Positions 1 to 9,947 of a stretch of DNA of 64,000 nucleotides are shown one piece after another. The stretch comes from Brevundimonas sp. NIBR11. GTDB taxonomy: Bacteria > Pseudomonadota > Alphaproteobacteria > Caulobacterales > Caulobacteraceae. Within the stretch, counting starts at the first letter, position 1; every line of letters starts with the position of its first letter. Under the pieces are notes generated by a model. That model was not told where the DNA came from. It saw only the letters and a program-made list of their open reading frames with translations, and ran no database searches. The translations under genes were made by a program, and so were the position numbers. The stretch covers positions 786,001 to 850,000 of the forward strand of contig NZ_CP115465.1 of the NCBI RefSeq assembly GCF_027912535.1. Reading direction: 5' to 3'.

Positions 1-1205
1 GTTGAGGTTCACGATCGGCATCAGGATCGCCAGCACCATCAGGAGCACGATCCCGCCCATCACCAGAAGCACGCCGGGCTCTACCAACGAGACCAGGGCC
101 TGGACGAGCGAGTCCAACTCCTGCTCCAGATCCTGGGCGGCGCGTTCGAGACCCTGGCCCAGTTTCCCCGACTGTTCGCCCGCCGCCACGATGGCCAGCA
201 GCAGGGGCGGAAAGACGTCGGCGTCGGCCATGGCGCGGCGCAGCGACGAACCCTCACGCACCCGGGCGGCGACCAGAAGCGCGCGCTCCCGGGCGAAACG
301 GTTCGGCGTGACGGCGGCCGAGGCTTGAAGCGCCTCGACCAGCGGCACGTCGGAGCGGACGAGGGTCGCCAGCGACCCGGCGAACCGGGCGGCGTTCAGG
401 TGCTGGACGAAGCCGGCGAAGGGCGGGGTCTTCAGCAGGAATTCGGCGAAGCGGCGCGCGTTGGTGGGCACGGCCTGCCAGCGGTTCCAGGCGGTGCCCG
501 CGACCGCAAGCGCGATCAGCACATAGATGCCGAAGGTCTGGACGAAGGCAGACAGGGCGATCAGGGCGCGGGTCAGGAAGGGCAGTTCGGCGCCGCGCGA
601 CACGAACACCTTCACGATGTCCGGCACGACATAGATCATCATCAGGGTGATCATCAGCAGGGACACGCCTGCCAGCAGCGCCGGATAGAGCAGGGCCAGC
701 TGGATCTTGCGGCGGGCCTTTTCCTGATTGCCGACGAACTCGGTCAGGTGGGCGAGCACGGTCGACAGCTTGCCCGACTGTTCGCCGGCCGCGATCGAGG
801 CGCGGTAGAACTCCGGGAAGACCTTGGGGTGGCGGGCCAGGGCGGCGGCGAAGCTGCGGCCCTCGAGGATGGCGGAACGGACGTCAGTCAGGACGACGCC
901 GATGGGCTGGCCTTCCGTCTGCTGGGCGGCGATGCGCAGCGCCTCCTCGATTCGGATGTCCGAACCAATCAGCGTGGAGAGCTGGCGGGTGATGGCCGAG
1001 AGGGTCTTGGAGCTGATCTTCGGCTGGAAGAGCGTAATGCCCTTCGACAGGCCGCCGGCCTTGCGCTCGCCGGCGAGGGCGACCGAGGTCGGCAACAGGC
1101 CCCGGTCGCGGACCAGCTGGCGCGCGCCGACGTCGGAGGCGGCCTCGATAGTCCCCCTGTGCGGCTTGCCCTCCGCATCGACGGCCTGGAAGGCGAAGAT
1201 GGGCA

Positions 1206-1206
<1 letters not shown>
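1..1206 (-). CDS. gspF: Type II secretion inner-membrane protein GspF (3' end outside window)
   Basis: Polytopic inner-membrane platform protein of the type II secretion system, which couples the GspE ATPase to pseudopilus assembly. The minus strand is open from an ATG at 1206 to the window edge, giving 402 residues beginning MPIFAFQAVDAEGK. Two T2SSF repeats are visible, each with the family's AGEQSGKL motif, and hydrophobic segments follow each repeat. The last residues (ILMPIVNLN) match the usual end of GspF, so only a few codons are missing. The ATG overlaps the gspE stop as ATGA, indicating translational coupling in an L-M-E-F operon. Assignment is firm; whether gspJ, gspK or other genes follow cannot be seen. 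Confidence 0.95.
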
Positions 1207-2689
<1,483 letters not shown>

Positions 2690-2693
<4 letters not shown>

Positions 2694-3157
2694 TGCGTCA
2701 CGCTCAGGGTCACGTCGACGACCCCCTCCGAGGCGCTGCGCCGGATGTTGACGGCCGACAGGGTCGCGCCGGACGCCTCCAGCGACGCCAACCACGGGAT
2801 GACAGCGTCATAGCGGGCGCCGGTGACGGAGACCTCGGCCGTCGCGTCGTCGCCGGTCATGGTCGGGACTATGCCGAAGGCGGCGGCGTGGGTCGGGATG
2901 GCCATCTGCAAGGGGCCGGATAGGGCCGAGTTCGAGACCGGGATCGCGCCCCCGGCCGTGCGGACATCGACCATGACCTGTTCGTAGGCGGCGATGCGGC
3001 CGATGGCGGTCTGACGCGCTTCCAGGAGGGGACGCAGGATCAGAAGCCAGAGGACGGCGATCAGCACCAGCCCCGCGAGGAAGGCGATCATCACCTGTTC
3101 GCGACGCGAGCGCCCGGCCATCCAGACGGTGGCGCTGTCGAGGGCGGGGGACCTCAT
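2690..3157 (-). CDS. gspM: Type II secretion protein GspM
   Basis: Small bitopic inner-membrane protein that stabilises GspL and joins the assembly platform. The 155 aa sequence has a short basic N-terminus, one transmembrane segment (about 22-41) and a periplasmic ferredoxin-like domain. This is the usual GspM size and topology. It overlaps gspL at its start and gspE at its end by four bases each, as expected in a tightly coupled operon. GspM sequences diverge strongly, so the call rests on topology and on its place between gspL and gspE as much as on sequence. Confidence 0.85.
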
Positions 3158-4284
3158 CCGGCGCCTCCCGGAGTGATCTGGATGGTGGCATTCAGCCCGT
3201 TGGTCGCCTGGGCCGCGTCGACGGCGGCGGGGGCGCCCGTCGCGGTCAGGCCCGAGGCGTTCAGGGCCGAGACGGCGCGGTCCAGGGTCGCAGCGTCCGA
3301 GACCGCCACGGCCAGCGCCAGCGAACCGGGCGTATAGGTCGCGGTGTTAAAGGCCACGGCGCCCGCGCCCGGCATCGCGCCCGAGGTCTGGGCCAGCAGG
3401 CGGGTGAAGGGCTTCACGCCGCCGGTCGAGGGGGCGATGCGGGCGGCGGCGGCGATGAGGTCGTCCTCGGCCGCGATCTGGGGGGCGACGGACTGGAGCA
3501 GGGCGCGGGCCTCCGCCTCCTTCTTCTCCGCCATGTTGTGCAGCAGAAGCGTATCGACACCGAGGAGGACCAGATGGGCGACGACGCCGATCCCGGCGAC
3601 CAGGGCGATGGTCTTCGCCGCATCCGGCGCCCCGGCCCGGATCGCGGCATAGGCGCCCTGACGCAGGTCGAGCGGCGGCAGGACGGCGACGGTATCGCCG
3701 CCGAGGCTGAACAGGGCCGCTTCGTGCTCAACGCCGTCGGCAAGGGCCTCTGGCAGGGGGTCGCCGACGGTCTGCAGGCGCGGTTTGCCGGCGGCGGCCC
3801 AGGCGGTGTCGAGCATGGCGGTCGGGGCCGCGAAGCCCGCGCCGTTGTCGGTGCGAACCAGCGCCCGGTCGCCGTCCGCCTTGACCACCCAGGCGCCCGG
3901 CGACGGCATGGGCAGTGTCAGGGCGTCGGGCAGGAGGATGGCGGGCTCGAGTTCAGCCTCGTCCAGCAACGCTATCCACGACGCCATGCGCGTGTGGCGC
4001 ACGACCCCGGCGATGTGGCGACGCGGGGCGACCTCCATGCCGAGGGCGAAATGAAGGGTGGCCAGCGGCTCGCCGACGGCGTCCTCCAGCGCATAGGCCA
4101 GGTTGGCCAGACGCGCTGCCCGCGTGGGGAAGGGCAGATCGACCGTCAGGGTCAGGACGTCTTCCGAAGGGACCAGAACCGTCGTCGGACCAGCATAGGA
4201 CCGATCGACTGCTATGATTCTGTCATCAACGATGCGCCATAAGCCCCTGCTCGGAAGGTTCGATCTGGCGGGTCGACCGAGCAT
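3154..4284 (-). CDS. gspL: Type II secretion protein GspL
   Basis: Bitopic platform protein: a cytoplasmic actin-like domain (about 1-215) that recruits GspE, one membrane span (about 224-248) and a periplasmic ferredoxin-like domain that pairs with GspM. Length is 376 aa, in the family range. It is the first gene of the leftward operon and is divergent from gspG. Its ATG at 4284 lies about 100 bp from the preferred gspG start, so the two operons share a short promoter region. No other in-frame ATG lies near the N-terminus; a downstream GTG start is possible. Identification is by architecture and operon position. Confidence 0.85.
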   Translation of the reverse strand: MLGRPARSNLPSRGLWRIVDDRIIAVDRSYAGPTTVLVPSEDVLTLTVDLPFPTRAARLANLAYALEDAVGEPLATLHFALGMEVAPRRHIAGVVRHTRMASWIALLDEAELEPAILLPDALTLPMPSPGAWVVKADGDRALVRTDNGAGFAAPTAMLDTAWAAAGKPRLQTVGDPLPEALADGVEHEAALFSLGGDTVAVLPPLDLRQGAYAAIRAGAPDAAKTIALVAGIGVVAHLVLLGVDTLLLHNMAEKKEAEARALLQSVAPQIAAEDDLIAAAARIAPSTGGVKPFTRLLAQTSGAMPGAGAVAFNTATYTPGSLALAVAVSDAATLDRAVSALNASGLTATGAPAAVDAAQATNGLNATIQITPGGAG

Positions 4285-4385
4285 TGGCGAAACTCAAGAG
4301 AAGGGCGTGGCCGGAGGCGATGACGCGGTCTATAGCAGCGAAAACAAGCCTGTCGCCACTGGCTGCGCCGTTGAGAAAAAGTGTC

Positions 4386-4850
4386 ATGATTACTTTGTCC
4401 AAGCGTCACAAGCAGAGCCGTCGTCTTGATACGCGGCGCGCGGGTCTGACCCTGGTCGAGATGATCGTTGTCCTGGCAATCATTGCGGTCGTGGCCGTTC
4501 TGATCGTGCCTAATGTCATCGGCCGCCCGGACGAGGCGCGGGTGACGGTGGCCAAGACCGACCTGAAGACCATCGCCACGGCGCTGCGCATGTATCGTCT
4601 CGACAACGGCGATTATCCGACGACGCAACAGGGGCTGGAGGCGCTGGCGTCGCGTCCCACGGTGGCGCCCGAGCCGCGCGCCTATCCCGCCGAACCCTAT
4701 CTGACCGAGGTGCCGACGGATCCGTGGGGCAAGCCCTACGTCTATCGCAGCCCCGGCGCGGGCGGCGCCTACGACCTGTTGTCCTACGGCAAGGACGGCA
4801 AGGAGGGCGGTGAGAAGCTCGACGCCGACCTGACCGAACGAACACGCTGA
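4386..4850 (+). CDS. gspG: Major pseudopilin GspG
   Basis: Major pseudopilin of the type II secretion system, processed by prepilin peptidase and assembled into the periplasmic pseudopilus. From the ATG at 4386 the protein is 154 aa. It has a basic leader ending RRAG, then LTLVEMIVVLAII with the conserved Glu at +5 of the mature chain. The GspG C-terminal calcium-site region (DPWGKPYVYRSPG...YDLLSYGKDGKEGG) is intact. The frame is open back to 4284, but that start would give a 54-residue leader and overlap the gspL start, so 4386 is preferred; 4320 is an alternative. It opens the rightward operon gspG-H-I-C-D. Confidence 0.93.
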   Translation: MITLSKRHKQSRRLDTRRAGLTLVEMIVVLAIIAVVAVLIVPNVIGRPDEARVTVAKTDLKTIATALRMYRLDNGDYPTTQQGLEALASRPTVAPEPRAYPAEPYLTEVPTDPWGKPYVYRSPGAGGAYDLLSYGKDGKEGGEKLDADLTERTR

Positions 4851-4851
4851 C

Positions 4852-5334
4852 ATGACGCGTGTCGGGGGACACATCTTCAAGCGGCGATCGGGGATGACCC
4901 TGGTCGAGATCCTGGTGGTGCTGGCCATCGTCGGGGTGATGGCGGGCGTTGTGACGCTCGGCGTCGGCGCGGCGGATCGCGGCATGGGCGTCGAGACCGA
5001 GGCCAACCGACTGGCCGACCGGCTGAGGCTCGCGGCCGACGACGTCTTGGTGACGCGCCGACCCCTGAGCCTGTCGTTCGACGGCGAGGGCTATGTCTTC
5101 ACACGCGGCGATGAGGCGGCGACCGGCGTGGTCGATGCGCTGGGCGAGCGGCATACGCTGCCGGCCGGCGTCCGCCTCATCGGGCTGGGCGTCGCCTCGC
5201 CGTTGGCGATCGACCCGGACGGCGCCCAGCCGGTCGCGGCCTTCGGCCTGGCCAAGGGCGACCGTCGCTGGCGCGTGACCTTCGACGGGCTGAACGCCCT
5301 GGTCGAGCCGGTGACCGAGGGGATCCCGAGGTGA
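4852..5334 (+). CDS. gspH: Minor pseudopilin GspH
   Basis: Minor pseudopilin near the pseudopilus tip. The 160 aa protein has a short leader (MTRVGGHIFKRRSG), cleavage before MTLVEILVVLAIVG with Glu at +5, then a GspH/FimT-type beta-rich domain. It starts one base after the gspG stop and its own stop overlaps the GTG of gspI, so translation is coupled throughout. H versus another minor pseudopilin is decided by length and gene order. Confidence 0.85.
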   Translation: MTRVGGHIFKRRSGMTLVEILVVLAIVGVMAGVVTLGVGAADRGMGVETEANRLADRLRLAADDVLVTRRPLSLSFDGEGYVFTRGDEAATGVVDALGERHTLPAGVRLIGLGVASPLAIDPDGAQPVAAFGLAKGDRRWRVTFDGLNALVEPVTEGIPR

Positions 5335-5687
5335 GGGCGGGCTACTCCCTGATGGAGGCGCTGGTCGCCCTGTTCATCCTGGCCATCGCCACGGTCGGTC
5401 TGACGCGCGCGACCCAGGCCCATGTCGACGGCGTGCGCGGACTGGAACAGCGGGTCGTGGCCCAGTGGGTGGCCGAAAACCGGCTGGTCGAACTCAATCT
5501 GGAAGGCCCGGTGCAGACGCCGGACGTCTCCGTCGTCCGCATGATGGATCGCGACTGGGACGTGCGGGTCCAGCGGCGCAACACCGACGATCCGGATCTG
5601 GTCGCCGTGGACGTCGCCGTGTCGCCGGCCGGCGGTCGCGAGGCGGTGCGTCTGTCGGGCTTCGTCGATCGGGGAGCGAACGCATGA
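5331..5687 (+). CDS. gspI: Minor pseudopilin GspI
   Basis: Minor pseudopilin that nucleates the tip complex with GspJ and GspK. It is 118 aa with a very short leader (VRAG), the processing site before YSLMEALVALFILAIATVG, and a small globular domain. It starts with GTG inside the overlap GTGA with the gspH stop. Size and the motif SLMEALVAL are typical of GspI. The expected partner genes gspJ and gspK do not follow; gspC comes next. Confidence 0.85.
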   Translation: MRAGYSLMEALVALFILAIATVGLTRATQAHVDGVRGLEQRVVAQWVAENRLVELNLEGPVQTPDVSVVRMMDRDWDVRVQRRNTDDPDLVAVDVAVSPAGGREAVRLSGFVDRGANA

Positions 5688-6574
5688 CCCCCGAACGCAG
5701 GGACGAGATCGCGGTGAGGGTCGTCAGCGTCGTGGTGGTCGGATCGTTGGCTCTGGCGCTGGCCGGACTGACGTGGCGACTGACGGGTTGGGACGACGGA
5801 CGACACGAAGTCGCCGTGGCGAACAGCCTGCCGCCGCTCGGCGCGGCCGCCGCGCCCGGGGCGGATGCCGATGTCGCCCGTATCGTGTCGCTGGCGCCGT
5901 TCGGCGGGGCGACGGCGTCGGTCGGCGGCCTGCCAGCATCGACTCTGGGGCTCGTCCTGAAGGGAATCATCTCGGCCTACCCGCCCAGCGCTTCGACCGC
6001 CCTGATCTCGGTCGGCGACGGACCTGCGACCATCTATGGCGTCGGACAGACCCCGGTCGGAGACGCGGTGATCGAACAGATCGAGGTCGACCATGTCATC
6101 CTGACCTCGGGCGGGACGCGCCAGCGCCTGGACTTCCCCATGCCCGTCGTCGCCGATCCGGCCGCCGTGGCCGCGCCGACCACGCCGGGCGCCGGGATCA
6201 CGGTGACGCCCGCGGCTCCGACCGCTATGCCGTCGCCAGTGTATCCCGCTCCGGCCGCCGGCGTCGCTCCTGCAAGTCAGCGCGGGGCCGCCGCCGCTCC
6301 CGCCGCCAATGTCGCGGCCGCCGCCGTCGGCGCGGGCGTCACCGCCACTGCTTCCGGCTATCGCATCGGCCCCAACCCCTCCGCCGAGATCCGCCGCTTC
6401 GGCCTCCAGCCGGGCGATGTGATCGAGACCCTGAATGGCGAGGCGGTCGGCGACGCGGGTCTGGACGCCGCCCTCATCGAACGCGCCCGCGCCGCGGGTC
6501 AGGCGCGCGTCGTCATTCTTCGGGAAGGCCGCCGCCTGACCGTCAACCTCCCTCTCGCCAGGAGCCCGGCGTGA
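5684..6574 (+). CDS. gspC: Type II secretion protein GspC with PDZ domain
   Basis: Inner-membrane protein that links the platform to the secretin and contributes to substrate recognition. The ATG at 5684 overlaps the gspI stop (ATGA) and gives 296 aa. Visible parts are one membrane span (about 12-32), a periplasmic homology region (about 65-150, containing LVLKGIISAYPPSASTALIS), a long Ala/Pro linker (about 165-220) and a C-terminal PDZ domain with LQPGDVIETLNGEAV. A longer in-frame extension upstream lies inside gspI and is rejected. The stop overlaps the gspD GTG. Confidence 0.9.
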   Translation: MTPERRDEIAVRVVSVVVVGSLALALAGLTWRLTGWDDGRHEVAVANSLPPLGAAAAPGADADVARIVSLAPFGGATASVGGLPASTLGLVLKGIISAYPPSASTALISVGDGPATIYGVGQTPVGDAVIEQIEVDHVILTSGGTRQRLDFPMPVVADPAAVAAPTTPGAGITVTPAAPTAMPSPVYPAPAAGVAPASQRGAAAAPAANVAAAAVGAGVTATASGYRIGPNPSAEIRRFGLQPGDVIETLNGEAVGDAGLDAALIERARAAGQARVVILREGRRLTVNLPLARSPA

Positions 6575-8619
6575 AGAAATTCCTCCGCCTGACCACCACC
6601 AGCGTCCTGGCCCTCGGCCTCGCCGCCGGCCCCGTGGGGTCCGCCTCGTTCGCCCAGACCGTCGCCCCGCCGCCCGCCGCCATGCAGGACGTGGTGATCA
6701 ACATGCGCGGCGCCGACATCAAGGACGTGGCCGAACAGGTCAGCCGCATCACCGGCCGCACCCTGGTGCTCGATCCGCAGGTGCAGGGTCAGGTCAATGT
6801 GGTCTCGGCCGAGCCCTTGAGCCGTAACGGGGTGTGGGAGCTGTTCCTGTCGGTGCTGCGGACCTCGGGCTTCGCGGCCGTGCGCAGCGGCAATGTCTGG
6901 CGCGTCGTGCCCCAGGCGACGGTGGTCCAGAGCGGGGCGTCCGAGACCGGCGCCGCCAGCTCGAACCAGCAGATCGTGACCCGCCTGGTCCGCTTGCGGA
7001 ACCTGCCCTCGGATCAAGCCGTCCGCGCCCTGCGTCCGCTGGTGTCGTCGTTCGGCGCCATCGAGGCCCTGACCGAGCCGAACGCCGTGGTCGTCACCGA
7101 CTACGCCGAGAACATCCGCCGTGTTCAGCAGCTGGCCGCGTCGCTGGACCAAGGCGGCGGGACCTCGTTCGACAGCATCGCCCTGCGTCACGCCTCGGCG
7201 ACCGAGGTCGCGGCCTCGGTCAGCGCCTTGCTGGGCTCCGAAGCCGGCGGCCCGCGCGTGACGGCGGACGAGCGCTCCAACGTCCTTCTGATCCGGGGCG
7301 ACGCCGCCGACCTGGCCCAGGCCCGGTCGATCGTTCAGGCGCTGGATACGCCGGGCGGAGCGACGCCGGTGACACGGGTCGTGCGCCTGAGGAACTCCGA
7401 CGCCGAATCTATCACCGAGATCGTGCGCGGCCTGCTGGGCGGCGAGCCCTCGGCGACCAACCCCGTGGCCCGTTCGCTGCGCAGCACGACGGGTCTGGCC
7501 AGCCTCAGCGCCTCCAACCGCGATACGGCGGGCCAGACGGCCGCCGCCCTGACCTCGGGCGAAGCAGGCGCGACGGCCGTCGCCGGATCCACCCCCGCCG
7601 CTCGACCCGACGGCTTCACCCTGGACGGGGTGACGGTCCAGGCCTCCCCGGAACTCAACGCCGTGGTCATGCGCGGCCCGCCCGCCAAGGTCGCCATGCT
7701 GGAAGAGGTCATCGACCAGCTCGACCTGCGTCGCGCCCAGGTGAAGATCGAGGTCGCCATCGTCGAGATCACCGGCGAACTCGGCGAACAGATCGGCGTG
7801 CAACTGGGCCTAGGCGGCGCTGTTCCGGCCGACGGGGTCGTCGGCGGCACCGGCTTCTCCAATGCGGGTTCGGACCTCGGCACTGTCCTGAGCGCGCTCG
7901 GCTACCCGGCCGGACGTCTACTCGGCGCCGGCCTGTCGCTGGCGGCGGGGTCGGAGGGCGATTTCGGCCTTTTGCTCCAGGCCGTGGGCACCAACAGCGC
8001 CGCCAACCTGCTGTCCTCGCCCTCGATCACGGTGTTGGATAACGAGGCCGCCGAGATCGTGGTCGGCCAGAACGTGCCGTTCCGGACCGGCAGCTTCGCC
8101 ACAGACGGCAACTCCACCAACCCTTTCACGACGATCAGTCGCGAGGATGTCGGCCTGACCCTGCGCGTCGTACCGCGCGTGCATGAGGGTGGCGTGGTGC
8201 GTCTGGAAGTGGCCCAGGAGATTTCGTCACTCGTCCCGACCACCGTCATCGGCGCCGCCGACCTGATCACGAACCGCCGCAGCCTTCAGACCTCGGCCTT
8301 GGCCGATGACGGCGAAACCATCGTGCTCGGCGGTCTCGTCACCGACGATCGCAACAGCACCAACAGCCGCGTGCCGGGTCTCGGCAGCCTTCCGGTCATC
8401 GGTAACGCCTTCCGCTCGCGCCGCGACAGCCAGACGCGCCGGACCCTTTTCATCTTCCTCAAGCCGACGATCCTGCGCGACAGCGCGGCGACGGCCGCCG
8501 ATGCCCAGCAAGCTTACGACCGGCTGCGCTCCTCGGAGCCGGCCCGGTTCGACCCGACCCGGCCCGAACCCATCGCCCGCGATCCCCGCCTCCAGCCCGA
8601 GGTGGACGAGGTCTTCTAG
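6571..8619 (+). CDS. gspD: Type II secretion secretin GspD
   Basis: Outer-membrane secretin forming the exit channel. Start is GTG at 6571, overlapping the gspC stop (GTGA); this gives 682 aa with a signal peptide (VKKFLRLTTTSVLALGLAAG). In order: N0 domain beginning VVINMRGADIKDVAEQVSRI, N1-N3 repeats (about 130-370), and the secretin core with the signatures ANLLSSPSITVLDNEAAEIVVGQ (in part) and VPGLGSLPVIGNAFRS. The frame is open much further upstream, but that stretch lies inside gspC. The stop overlaps the end of the oppositely oriented gene by four bases. Confidence 0.95.
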   Translation: MKKFLRLTTTSVLALGLAAGPVGSASFAQTVAPPPAAMQDVVINMRGADIKDVAEQVSRITGRTLVLDPQVQGQVNVVSAEPLSRNGVWELFLSVLRTSGFAAVRSGNVWRVVPQATVVQSGASETGAASSNQQIVTRLVRLRNLPSDQAVRALRPLVSSFGAIEALTEPNAVVVTDYAENIRRVQQLAASLDQGGGTSFDSIALRHASATEVAASVSALLGSEAGGPRVTADERSNVLLIRGDAADLAQARSIVQALDTPGGATPVTRVVRLRNSDAESITEIVRGLLGGEPSATNPVARSLRSTTGLASLSASNRDTAGQTAAALTSGEAGATAVAGSTPAARPDGFTLDGVTVQASPELNAVVMRGPPAKVAMLEEVIDQLDLRRAQVKIEVAIVEITGELGEQIGVQLGLGGAVPADGVVGGTGFSNAGSDLGTVLSALGYPAGRLLGAGLSLAAGSEGDFGLLLQAVGTNSAANLLSSPSITVLDNEAAEIVVGQNVPFRTGSFATDGNSTNPFTTISREDVGLTLRVVPRVHEGGVVRLEVAQEISSLVPTTVIGAADLITNRRSLQTSALADDGETIVLGGLVTDDRNSTNSRVPGLGSLPVIGNAFRSRRDSQTRRTLFIFLKPTILRDSAATAADAQQAYDRLRSSEPARFDPTRPEPIARDPRLQPEVDEVF

Positions 8620-9314
8620 CTGCGTCGCTCGTCAAATGTGGGGATGACCAGTTCTGGGTCGGCTTCTGCGCCCTCGGGCGGCCGGGCGACCGGCTGGCGC
8701 TGGTCGGTGATCCGCAAGACAGGCGGCGCGATCCGCGCCCGCGCCTCCGCTCGGCGATAGACGGTCTGGCCGCCGAACAGGGCCGCAGCCCCTGCCAGTG
8801 CGCCGCCGAAGAAGAGCAGGAGGCCCGCGAAGGCACCGTCCCACCAGCGGTGCTTGCCGTAGACGGCCGTCGCGGCGGCGACGGCGGCGGGCACTGGCGG
8901 ACGCGCCGTCACCGGCTCGGCCAGGGTCATCAGCGTCCCGCCCCGCGCCATTAGCATAGGTACGTTCGCACGCGGCACGACGGCATAGGCGCCCGCGCCG
9001 GTCCGCATCAGGGCTATGTCCTGATCCAGCAGGGCCGCGCCGAAATCCTTCAGCAAGGCGTCGGACGAATACCAGCCGTCGGCGCGGAAGCTGACGATCC
9101 CGCCGTCCACCGCCGGATCGACGGTCAACTCATAGGCCAGAGCCCCGCCGACCACGTCCTGGGCCGCCTCGGCGACGGGGGTGTCGGTGAAGCTGAAGAC
9201 GTAGAACTGCAGCGGCTCGGCTGCGACCGGGACCGGCGCGGTCGCAGGCGCCTGCGCCACGACGGGCGAGGCCAGCAGGGCAAATGCGAACAGTGCAGGG
9301 CGCAGGAAACGCAT
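8616..9314 (-). CDS. Exported bitopic protein with secretin N0-like domain
   Basis: Unnamed protein of 232 aa. An N-terminal signal sequence (MRFLRPALFAFALLASPVVAQ) is followed by a domain (about 35-120) that resembles the secretin N0/STN fold: FTDTPVAEAAQDVVGG, then LTVDPAVDGGIVSF, then AYAVVPR. The same pattern is in the GspD N0 domain next door. After an Ala/Pro linker comes a strong membrane span (about 158-182) and a basic cytoplasmic tail of about 50 residues. It ends tail-to-tail with gspD with a four-base overlap. A role with the secretin is plausible but inferred; a TonB-system STN-type role is an alternative. Confidence 0.75.
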   Translation of the reverse strand: MRFLRPALFAFALLASPVVAQAPATAPVPVAAEPLQFYVFSFTDTPVAEAAQDVVGGALAYELTVDPAVDGGIVSFRADGWYSSDALLKDFGAALLDQDIALMRTGAGAYAVVPRANVPMLMARGGTLMTLAEPVTARPPVPAAVAAATAVYGKHRWWDGAFAGLLLFFGGALAGAAALFGGQTVYRRAEARARIAPPVLRITDQRQPVARPPEGAEADPELVIPTFDERRS

Positions 9315-9434
9315 CACAGGTCTCAATACCACGGCGTCGTCATGCGCGCCCAAGACGACAGGACGATGAAATCGCGGCCTGTGTCGGCTAGAGTGCTCCC
9401 ACGCAGGGCGGCCCGCCCGATTCAGGAGACCGAC

Positions 9435-9869
9435 GTGGTCCAGGTTCCCGGCGCCGCCCGACGCGCCGCCGCTTTCCGCCGCATGCGCGACGCCCGCTCC
9501 AGCGAGGTGGCGGAGGACTATGTCGAACTGGTCGGCGACCTGATCGCGGAGACGGGCTCGGCGCGGCTGACGGATCTGGCCGACTGCCTTGGCGTCGCCC
9601 CGGCCACGGCGGCCAAGGCCCTGCAGCGGCTGCAACGGGACGGGCTGGTCGAGACCCGGCCCTATCGCTCCATCACCCTGACCCCGGCGGGGGAGGCGAT
9701 CGCCGCCGCCTCGCGCGAACGGCATCGGATCGTACATGAGTTCCTGATCGCGCTGGGCGTCAGCGAAGAGACGGCCGAGGGCGACACCGAGGGCATCGAG
9801 CACCACGTCAGCCCCGAGACCCTGACCCTGTTCGAAGCCATGACGAAACGGCTTAACACGGGCGGCTGA
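9435..9869 (+). CDS. mntR: Manganese-dependent regulator MntR (DtxR family)
   Basis: Mn-responsive transcriptional repressor. It has an N-terminal winged helix (YVELVGDLIAETGSARLTDLADCLGVAPATAAKALQRL, in parts) and a dimerisation/metal domain with ERHRIVHEFLIALGVS and EGIEHHVSPETL, which carry metal ligands of the MntR family. The GTG at 9435 is preferred because AGGAG (9424-9428) sits six bases upstream, giving 144 aa. The frame is open to an ATG at 9342, but the extra residues look non-coding. It lies directly upstream of mntH on the same strand, the expected regulatory target. Confidence 0.85.
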   Translation: MVQVPGAARRAAAFRRMRDARSSEVAEDYVELVGDLIAETGSARLTDLADCLGVAPATAAKALQRLQRDGLVETRPYRSITLTPAGEAIAAASRERHRIVHEFLIALGVSEETAEGDTEGIEHHVSPETLTLFEAMTKRLNTGG

Positions 9870-9907
9870 ATTCGCTCGCATCCTGCGACAATCTAGCGTG
9901 TATAGCG

Positions 9908-9925
9908 ATTCAGCCTTAGCTGAAT
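9908..9925. promoter_or_regulatory. Inverted repeat upstream of mntH, candidate MntR operator
   Basis: A perfect inverted repeat ATTCAGC-CTTA-GCTGAAT lies 22 bp before the mntH ATG. A TATAGC (-10-like) hexamer at 9901-9906 abuts it. Position and symmetry fit a site where MntR would block mntH transcription. The sequence was not matched to a documented MntR site. Confidence 0.6.
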
Positions 9926-9947
9926 TCTCGGCGGGCAGAGGATCGCG

